Shown here piece after piece: positions 58,989 through 64,000 of a DNA stretch of 64,000 bases. Each line of letters starts with the position of its first letter. Within the stretch, counting starts at the first letter, position 1. This DNA comes from Hamadaea sp013361475 (GTDB lineage: Bacteria > Actinomycetota > Actinomycetes > Mycobacteriales > Micromonosporaceae), in contig NZ_JBFAHM010000012.1 in assembly GCF_040654195.1 (NCBI RefSeq), positions 248,001-312,000 of the forward strand, given 5' to 3'. The notes under the pieces are model-generated. The model was given only the letters and a program-made list of their open reading frames with translations. It was not told where the DNA came from and searched no databases. The position numbers and the translations under genes were made by a program.

Positions 58989-60103
58989 GTCATCCCCTCC
59001 GCCAGGAGTTTCCACTGCTGGCGAGCTGCGTCTACCTCAACAGCAACTCGACGGGCGCGGTGCCGCGGGGTGCGCAGGCGGTGCTAGAACGCTACTGGGA
59101 CACGCTGCGCAGCTGGCGCGACGACGTGTGGCACGGCTGGCACGAGGAGCTGGACGCATATGTGTCCACTCTGGAACGGTTCATCGGGGCGGCTCCGGGC
59201 AGCGTCGTCACCGACGCCAACCTCAGCACGCTGTTGTCCCGCGTGGCGTCCTGTCTCACCTTCCGATCACCCCGGAACCGGGTGGTGATCACCGATCGCG
59301 AGTTCCCCACGATCCCGTTCGTCTGGCAGGCTCAGCGACGGCTCGGCGCGGAGGTCGACATCGTCGGCGACGGCGGTCCCGTCATCGACCAGGCCGAGCT
59401 GGAACGACGGATCGATGAGCGTACCCTCGTGGTCTGCGTGCCCCACGCGAGCTTCTCCTCGGGCGCGACGCTGGACCTGGCGAGCCTGGTCCGCCGGGCC
59501 CGCGAGGTGGGCGCGCTGGTGATCGTCGACGCCTTCCAGAGCGTGGGTGTGATGCCGCTGGACGTGACCGCGCTGGGAGTCGACTTCGTGCTGGGCGGCT
59601 CGCACAAGTGGATGTGCGGCGTAGGTACCGCGTTTCTGTATGTGCGCCCGGAGCTGGCGGACGGGTTGGAGCCCACCGCGACCGGCTGGCAGGCGGGCGA
59701 GCACGCGTTGTCGTTCCAGCCCGCGACCGCCTGGGCGCCCGGCGCGCAACGGTTCGCGGGCGGCACTCCGTTTCCGCTCAGCGCGCTCATCTCGCGGGTC
59801 GGCCTGGACCTGCTGGCAGGCGTGGGCATCGAAGCGATCCGCGCGCACTCGCTGGCGGCGACGGGGCGGATCCTGGACCGAGCCGCGGCCGCGGGGATTC
59901 CGGCGGTCAGCCCGCACGGACCGGACCGCGGCGGGGTGGTGTGCCTGGACGTGCCGGACGGCGAGGCGGTGAAGCACCGGCTGGCGAAGCGGAACCTGAT
60001 CTGCAGCTGGCGCGGCTATCTGCGGATCGGGCCGCACATCTACAACACGCTGGACGAGATCGACGAGTTCATGGACGCCGTGGAACAGGAGTGGCACCGA
60101 TGA
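58985..60103 (+). CDS. Kynureninase-like class V aminotransferase-fold PLP enzyme
   Basis: A 372-residue fold-type I PLP enzyme. The opening CVYLNSNSTGAVPRGAQ resembles the kynureninase YLDGNSLG motif. Asp182 in VIVDAFQS should bind the pyridine nitrogen, and Lys208 in LGGSHKWMCGVG forms the Schiff base. A Trp-rich stretch SWRDDVWHGWHEEL near 43-56 lies where kynureninases contact substrate. Cysteine desulphurase and isopenicillin N epimerase-like enzymes are alternatives, since these families share the fold. The GTG start overlaps the upstream stop and the following methyltransferase overlaps as ATGA. Context with two TDO-like proteins favours a kynurenine-like substrate. Confidence 0.8.
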   Translation: MSHPLRQEFPLLASCVYLNSNSTGAVPRGAQAVLERYWDTLRSWRDDVWHGWHEELDAYVSTLERFIGAAPGSVVTDANLSTLLSRVASCLTFRSPRNRVVITDREFPTIPFVWQAQRRLGAEVDIVGDGGPVIDQAELERRIDERTLVVCVPHASFSSGATLDLASLVRRAREVGALVIVDAFQSVGVMPLDVTALGVDFVLGGSHKWMCGVGTAFLYVRPELADGLEPTATGWQAGEHALSFQPATAWAPGAQRFAGGTPFPLSALISRVGLDLLAGVGIEAIRAHSLAATGRILDRAAAAGIPAVSPHGPDRGGVVCLDVPDGEAVKHRLAKRNLICSWRGYLRIGPHIYNTLDEIDEFMDAVEQEWHR

Positions 60104-61116
60104 CGGAGGTTTCCCCGCGAGCGCTGATGAGTCTGCTGTTCAACGGGGCCAAGGCGGTCGACGTCCTGACGACCGCGCTGGACCTAGGCCTGCTCGACGA
60201 GCTGGAACCCGGCCCGGTACGCCTCGCCGACCTCGCGGAGCGGCATGGTCTGAAACCGTTGCGGCTGTATAAGTTCCTGGACTGCGTCGAGAGCCTCGGC
60301 CTCCTACGGCGTGAGGACGGCGACGACATCGGCGACACTCAGTACCGGGCCGTCCCCGGACTGCGGGAGGCGGTGGTGGCCGGGCTCGGGCCGGACGCGA
60401 TCGAACGGGACCGGGACCGGTATCCGTGGCGTCTGTTGCACGGCCGGCTCGCCGGCAGCCTGCGCGGCGAGGTGGGCATGACCGACGACGACTTCGCCTG
60501 GCCGCCGCGGACCGACGAGCAGACCGCGTCCTTCGAGAGCAGCATGTCGCTCGGGCTCGGGCCGGTCCTCGAAGTCTTCCACCGGTACGCCGGCCGCCTG
60601 TGGTCCGGCCGGACTCGGTTCCTCGACGTCGGCGGCGGCGCGGGGACGCTGGCCGCGAGCGTCGTCGCCGACGTGCCCCACGTCCACGCCGACGTCTACA
60701 ACCTCGCGGCGGTCGGCCCGCTCGTCGAGCAGACCCGTACGCAGTGCGCCGACCCGGCCCGGCTGGGCTTCGTCGCCGGAGACTTCTTCGCCGAACCGCT
60801 GCCCGGCGGCTACGACACGATGGCGTTCGTCCGCGTCCTGCACGACTGGCCGGCCGACGTCGCCCGGCGTCTCGTCGAATCGGCGTACGCGTCCCTGGAG
60901 CCGGGCGGTCAGCTGCTGATCTGTGAGGAGTTCCGGACGCCCGACCGGCTGGCGATGCAGTTCTTCTGGTCGTACTTCCTGATCGGCGTCGACAGCTGTG
61001 TCAGCCGCCTCCGGGAGGTGTCGTTCTACACGACGCTGCTGGAGAAGACCGGGTTCGATCACGTCGAGGTGCTGCCGTCGGCGTGGGAACTGGTGGTGGC
61101 CCGGAGGCCTGCATGA
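60100..61116 (+). CDS. SAM-dependent O-methyltransferase (family 2, hydroxyindole/carminomycin type)
   Basis: A 338-residue methyltransferase. An N-terminal winged-helix dimerisation domain (about 10-95) precedes a Rossmann domain with motif I LDVGGGAGTLAAS at 175-187, FVAGDFFAEPLPGGYD and the catalytic-type VRVLHDWPADVARRLV (His248). Such enzymes methylate phenolic or enolic oxygens of antibiotics and indole derivatives. It is the last gene of the four-gene coupled operon, so it likely finishes a modified aromatic or indolic product. Gene order and lack of its own ribosome binding site support co-translation. Confidence 0.88.
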   Translation: MTEVSPRALMSLLFNGAKAVDVLTTALDLGLLDELEPGPVRLADLAERHGLKPLRLYKFLDCVESLGLLRREDGDDIGDTQYRAVPGLREAVVAGLGPDAIERDRDRYPWRLLHGRLAGSLRGEVGMTDDDFAWPPRTDEQTASFESSMSLGLGPVLEVFHRYAGRLWSGRTRFLDVGGGAGTLAASVVADVPHVHADVYNLAAVGPLVEQTRTQCADPARLGFVAGDFFAEPLPGGYDTMAFVRVLHDWPADVARRLVESAYASLEPGGQLLICEEFRTPDRLAMQFFWSYFLIGVDSCVSRLREVSFYTTLLEKTGFDHVEVLPSAWELVVARRPA

Positions 61117-61202
61117 CCGGGTTTCGGCCCAAACAGAACATCGCTACTAATGGGGCATTTATCGGCGACTCCGCGTATGCCCCCGGGTGACGGTGACGAG
61201 AA

Positions 61203-61228
61203 GGTTTAGCCGCGGCTCTTCCGGTAAA
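61203..61228 (+). promoter_or_regulatory. Sigma-B-like promoter of the Asp23 operon
   Basis: GGTTTA (61203-61208) and CGGTAA (61222-61227) match the GTTT-N14-GGGTAT-type pattern of Gram-positive general stress sigma factors, with 14 bases between GTTT and CGGTAA. They lie 45 bases before the Asp23 start. Asp23 operons in firmicutes are known sigma-B targets, which supports this reading. Confidence 0.6.
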
Positions 61229-61272
61229 CAGTGTGTAGTCATGCCGTCACCTGGAGTGAAGGAGCGCAGGCG

Positions 61273-61737
61273 ATGACTCAGACGATGGAACGGCCCTCAG
61301 CCCGTCCGCCGGAGAGCGGAAAGCCGGCGACGACGGGCACCGACCGTCTCACCACGCAAGAAGGCAAGATCAGTGTGGCGCAGGGAGTGGTCCAGAAGAT
61401 CGCCGGCATGGCCTGCCGGGAGGTCTCCGGGGTCTACTCGATGGGCAGCGGCACGACGAGGGCGTTCGCGGCCATCCGGGAACGCATCCCCGGCAGCTCG
61501 GGGCCGAACGTGTCGCAGGGCGTCGGCGTAGAGGTCGGCGAGACGCAGGCCGCGGTCGACCTCGACATCGTGGTCGACTACGGAGCGAGCATCGCCGAAC
61601 TCGGCCACAGCGTGCAGCGCAACGTCAAGCAGTCGGTCGAGCGGATGACCGGCCTGGAAGTCGTCGAGGTCAACGTGAACGTCGACGACGTGCACCTACC
61701 CGACGAAGATCAGAACACGCCCGCCCGGGTGTCGTGA
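61273..61737 (+). CDS. Asp23/Gls24 family envelope stress protein
   Basis: A 154-residue protein. After a Pro/Ser-rich, probably disordered start, the Asp23 domain runs from about 45: KISVAQGVVQKIAGMACREVSGVYSMG, then AAVDLDIVVDYGASIAEL and VERMTGLEVVEVNVNVDDV. Family members coat the inner membrane face and are tethered by AmaP; an AmaP-like gene closes this operon. GGAG lies 8 bases before the ATG at 61273. The next gene starts within the stop codon. Confidence 0.92.
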   Translation: MTQTMERPSARPPESGKPATTGTDRLTTQEGKISVAQGVVQKIAGMACREVSGVYSMGSGTTRAFAAIRERIPGSSGPNVSQGVGVEVGETQAAVDLDIVVDYGASIAELGHSVQRNVKQSVERMTGLEVVEVNVNVDDVHLPDEDQNTPARVS

Positions 61738-62273
61738 TGACGGCGCCGGCCGTGACTCCGGGCCAGCTGACCGACGACGTGGACGTCGACGCGATCGTGG
61801 AAGCGGTACGCCGCTGCCCCGGAGTGGAAGACCTCTACGCCGGATCACCAGTCGAACTGGCGACCTACCTACCAGGTCGCCGGGTGGTCGGCGTACGCGT
61901 CACCGAATCCGCGGTGGAGGTGCAGATCCGGACGCGCTGGGGCCGGACCATCCCGGAGATCGGCGCGGCAGTGCTCGCCGCGGTCGCGCCCCTATCGGGC
62001 GGACGGCCGGTGGACGTGCTGGTGGCCGACGTGGTCGGTGAACCAGGCGAGGACGCCCCGGCGGGCACCCCGGCGGCGAAGGAGCCAGTCGCGCCGGAAC
62101 CAGTCACGTCGAAACCAGCCTCGTCGGAACCAGTCACGTCGAAACCCATGGCGACGGAACCCATCGCGGCGGAACCGATCGCGAAGGAGCCGGTCGCGCG
62201 GGAAGCAGTCCCGCAGGAACCGGGAACGGCCGGTAGCGCCGGTCGGCGGAGCAAGGGGAGGGGCACATCATGA
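61737..62273 (+). CDS. Asp23-operon protein with Pro/Glu repeat tail
   Basis: A 178-residue protein. The first 100 residues (VDAIVEAVRRCPGVEDLYAG, ATYLPGRRVVGVRVT, VQIRTRWGRTIPEIGAAVLAAV) form a small domain common in actinobacterial Asp23 operons. From about 115 the chain becomes a low-complexity tail of five-residue repeats of the form xEPVx, ending in a basic patch (GRRSKGRG). Its length may vary between strains because the DNA is a direct repeat. The ATG at 61737 shares one base with the preceding stop; GTG at 61734 is an alternative. Its role is unknown, perhaps as a scaffold. Confidence 0.75.
   Translation: MTAPAVTPGQLTDDVDVDAIVEAVRRCPGVEDLYAGSPVELATYLPGRRVVGVRVTESAVEVQIRTRWGRTIPEIGAAVLAAVAPLSGGRPVDVLVADVVGEPGEDAPAGTPAAKEPVAPEPVTSKPASSEPVTSKPMATEPIAAEPIAKEPVAREAVPQEPGTAGSAGRRSKGRGTS
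62081..62225 (+). repeat. Coding tandem repeats in the Asp23-operon protein
   Basis: Nine or so degenerate 15-base units encode xEPVx/xKPxx pentapeptides. One 22-base stretch (starting CGGAACCAGTCACGTC) is repeated exactly at 62095 and 62125, a 30-base period. This indicates recent unit duplication. Confidence 0.7.
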
Positions 62274-62461
62274 CCAGAACAATCGTCGGCACGGCCGTCG
62301 GCCTGATCCTGGGCCTGGTCGTCGTCCTGGTCGGCTTCGGCCAGATGCTGATCGTCGGACTGTTCGCGTTGGCGGGCTGGGCGGTCGCCAAGGTGCTCGG
62401 CGGCGAACTCGACCTGGGCGCGCTGAGCAGCTTCGGGCAGCAGCGACGGAGTGCGCGGTGA
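62270..62461 (+). CDS. DUF2273-like small membrane protein
   Basis: A 63-residue protein with two membrane helices (about 5-24 and 27-44) and a basic tail. DUF2273 proteins sit in Asp23 operons next to AmaP and probably help anchor Asp23 at the membrane. The ATG overlaps the previous stop (ATGA) and the next start overlaps its stop (GTGA). Confidence 0.82.
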   Translation: MTRTIVGTAVGLILGLVVVLVGFGQMLIVGLFALAGWAVAKVLGGELDLGALSSFGQQRRSAR

Positions 62462-62829
62462 CCGCCACGGTAGCGACGGCCGCACCGCCCGATCAGGATC
62501 GGGCCGGTCGCGAGCTGGGCGCCATCCACATCAAGGAGGCGGTGGTGGCGAAGGTCGCGGCGTACCTGGCGACCGAGGTGCCCGACATCGGCGGCCGGTC
62601 GGGTCTCGACGACCGGCCGGCCGTGTCGGCCCACGTCGACGGCGGCCGGGCGTACCTCGACGTGACGGCCGGCGTCCGCTGGCCCGCGTCGGTCGTCCAG
62701 GCGACCACCGACCTCAGCCGTCACCTGCGGACCCGGGTGCACGAGCTGACCGGGCTGGAAGTGGGCGAAGTGCGGATCGACGTGACCGACCTGATCACGG
62801 AGAAGCCCTCACACGCCCGGGTGTCGTAG
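62458..62829 (+). CDS. Second Asp23/Gls24 family protein
   Basis: A 123-residue protein with a single Asp23 domain: GAIHIKEAVVAKVAAYLATEVPDIGG, then AYLDVTAGVRWPASVVQATTDLSRHLRTRVHELTGLEVGEV (split here by charged loops) and IDVTDLI. It lacks the long disordered start of the first Asp23 protein. The GTG start overlaps the upstream stop. Two Asp23 proteins in one operon are usual in actinobacteria and may form mixed layers on the membrane. Confidence 0.9.
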   Translation: MTATVATAAPPDQDRAGRELGAIHIKEAVVAKVAAYLATEVPDIGGRSGLDDRPAVSAHVDGGRAYLDVTAGVRWPASVVQATTDLSRHLRTRVHELTGLEVGEVRIDVTDLITEKPSHARVS

Positions 62830-62841
62830 GGGGAGGGGACC

Positions 62842-63375
62842 ATGAGGAAGATCGTCAACCGGTTGCTGGGCATCGTCGTCGCCCTGGCGCTGATCGCGGT
62901 GTCCGTCGTCGCCATCATCGAGGTCGTGGCGGCCGCCGTCGGCGCTCGGCCCGTCCTGGTGGACTGGCCCAGCGCGCTCGACTGGGCCCGGCGTACGCGC
63001 TGGGACGACACGGCGCTGAAGGCGACCGGCTTGCTGCTCGCCCTCGTGGGGATCGCTCTGCTGCTGTTCGAACTGTGGCCGTCGCGCATACGCCGGCTGC
63101 CCGTCGACAGCCCGGACGCCAACATGGACGCCGCCGTGACCCGGCGTGGACTCGCGCAGGACATGACGGCCGCGGCCGGAGAGGTGGACGGCGTGACGCC
63201 CGAACGGGTCAAGGTCGGCCGGAACCGGATTCGCGTGCTGGCCTCGGCCCGCGACAGCCTCCCCGAACGCGTCACGCTGCAAGAAGACGTCGCCGCGTCC
63301 GCCGGCCGGCATCTGGACCGGATGCGCCTGTCGCGCCGGCCGCGGCTGAACGTCACCGTCGCCGGGAGGTCTTGA
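62842..63375 (+). CDS. DUF6286-type membrane protein of the Asp23 operon
   Basis: A 177-residue protein with two membrane helices (about 9-34 and 58-80) enclosing a Trp-rich extracellular loop (DWPSALDWARRTRWDD), and a cytoplasmic domain from about 90 (TRRGLAQDMTAAAGEVDGVTPERVKV). The cytoplasmic part has the Asp23/AmaP-like pattern of small alpha/beta domains. GGGGAGGGG precedes the ATG. It shares 1 base with the next gene (TGATG). Confidence 0.8.
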   Translation: MRKIVNRLLGIVVALALIAVSVVAIIEVVAAAVGARPVLVDWPSALDWARRTRWDDTALKATGLLLALVGIALLLFELWPSRIRRLPVDSPDANMDAAVTRRGLAQDMTAAAGEVDGVTPERVKVGRNRIRVLASARDSLPERVTLQEDVAASAGRHLDRMRLSRRPRLNVTVAGRS

Positions 63376-63950
63376 TGCACGCCGATCGCACCAACCGCAC
63401 CGTCCTCACGATCATCGGGTTCCTCCTGCTCGCGGCCGGAGTGGCCACGGCGACGGCCGCCTTCGGCGGATTCGGCGACGACCGGGCCGCCCGTCTGCTG
63501 GCCGCCAACCGCGTCTGGACCTACGCCGGGGACAACGGGCGCTGGCTGTGGCCGGTGGTGGGCGTACTGGCCCTGATCGTGCTGCTCCTGGCACTGCGCT
63601 GGCTCGTCGCCATCCTGTTCAGCACCGATCGGGTCCGGAAGTTGCGGTTGCGGGCCGACGAGGGCCGGGACCGGGTGACCCTCGCCGCACCCGCCGTCGG
63701 CGACGCGGTCCAAACCGAGGTGCAGAGCTACCGCGGCGTGCGGTCGGCCCACGCCCGGCTGGTCGGCGAGCCGGACGATCCGGTGCTGGCCATCGAGGTC
63801 GACACCGATCTGGACGCCGACCTGGCCGCCCTCCGCGATCGCATCGAGCAGGACGCGGTCGCCCACGCCCGGCAGGCGCTCGACCGGCCGGACCTGCGAG
63901 TGCGACTCGACCTCGAAGCGCAGCGGCAGGCGGGCGTACGCGTCCACTGA
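63375..63950 (+). CDS. amaP: AmaP-like membrane anchor of the Asp23 system
   Basis: A 191-residue protein. Two membrane helices (about 10-31 and 59-82) are followed by a cytoplasmic domain (90-191: STDRVRKLRLRADEGRDRV, QTEVQSYRGVRSAHARLVG), as in AmaP, which fixes Asp23 to the membrane in firmicutes. It is the last gene of a six-gene coupled operon (61273-63950). The gene symbol rests on domain layout and context, not strong identity. A strong terminator follows. Confidence 0.72.
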   Translation: MHADRTNRTVLTIIGFLLLAAGVATATAAFGGFGDDRAARLLAANRVWTYAGDNGRWLWPVVGVLALIVLLLALRWLVAILFSTDRVRKLRLRADEGRDRVTLAAPAVGDAVQTEVQSYRGVRSAHARLVGEPDDPVLAIEVDTDLDADLAALRDRIEQDAVAHARQALDRPDLRVRLDLEAQRQAGVRVH

Positions 63951-63963
63951 GATTTTCTCCACC

Positions 63964-63992
63964 GTGCAGCGGCCCGAACTGGGCCGCTGCAC
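63964..63992 (+). terminator. Terminator of the Asp23 operon
   Basis: GTGCAGCGGCCC (63964-63975) and GGGCCGCTGCAC (63981-63992) form a perfect 12-base stem with a 5-base loop, 13 bases after the last stop codon, followed by TGTGTGTC. Confidence 0.92.
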
Positions 63993-64000
63993 TGTGTGTC

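Noticed and set aside
1..64000. tRNA genes, insertion sequences, phage attachment sites or a replication origin
   Set aside because: No cloverleaf-like sequence, transposase or integrase motif, target-site duplication around a coding element, or DnaA-box cluster was noticed by eye. A covariance-model tRNA scan could still overturn the tRNA part.

Overview
The window is a 64 kb piece of a very GC-rich actinobacterial chromosome. Evidence for this includes frequent GTG/TTG starts, ATGA/GTGA start-stop overlaps, Tat and Sec signal peptides, AfsR/SARP-type, HxlR, LacI and TetR regulators, and secreted modular glycoside hydrolases with CBM2 or ricin-type lectin modules. The gene content and the abundance of GTACGC/GCGTAC words in codons fit a filamentous soil actinomycete, probably Micromonosporaceae; that family call is inference. 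Coding density is high and no stretch over about 300 bases lacks a gene. No tRNA, rRNA, CRISPR array, insertion sequence or prophage was recognised.

Layout. Bases 1-6133 hold the end of an unidentified gene, an FAD-dependent oxidoreductase, and a two-component system divergent from an ABC transporter. Bases 6293-17075 hold a GH127 enzyme with six lectin repeats, a DUF3311/solute symporter pair, two regulators, a BenE-type permease with its XRE-cupin regulator, and a GH67 alpha-glucuronidase. Bases 18023-26937 are a xylan-oligosaccharide locus: a six-gene minus-strand operon (two ABC permeases, a lipoprotein binding protein, GH39, DUF624, GH42) facing a CE7 acetyl-xylan esterase, with GAAA-TTTC operators between them. 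The operon has no ATPase, so a shared ATPase encoded elsewhere is likely. A GH5 mannanase-CBM2 (32733-34118) lies divergent from a LacI regulator.

Bases 27599-35238 also contain several self-contained regulator/target pairs with recognisable palindromic operators: HxlR with a flavin-binding protein and a hydrolase, and TetR with an MFS exporter. Bases 35246-44455 carry an AfsR-like regulator, a subtilase with Ig-like domains, an unknown 387-residue protein, and a CGNR regulator divergent from a hydrolase/NAD(P)-binding fusion. Bases 44589-55129 hold katG, an ECF-type sigma factor and three paralogous secreted beta-propeller proteins.

The last 9 kb has three operons: a pair of MEDS-domain sensor proteins (STAS and ATPase types); a four-gene, translationally coupled operon of two tryptophan-dioxygenase-like haem proteins, a kynureninase-like PLP enzyme and an O-methyltransferase (57104-61116); and an Asp23/AmaP-type envelope stress operon with a sigma-B-like promoter.

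The strongest candidate for something undescribed is the 57104-61116 operon. Its two dioxygenase-like proteins have lost different active-site elements, which suggests either a heteromeric enzyme or new chemistry on a tryptophan-derived substrate. At the DNA level, three copies of one long palindromic element (27540-27594, 44479-44543, 50705-50769) sit at gene 3' ends and look like a dispersed terminator/REP family.
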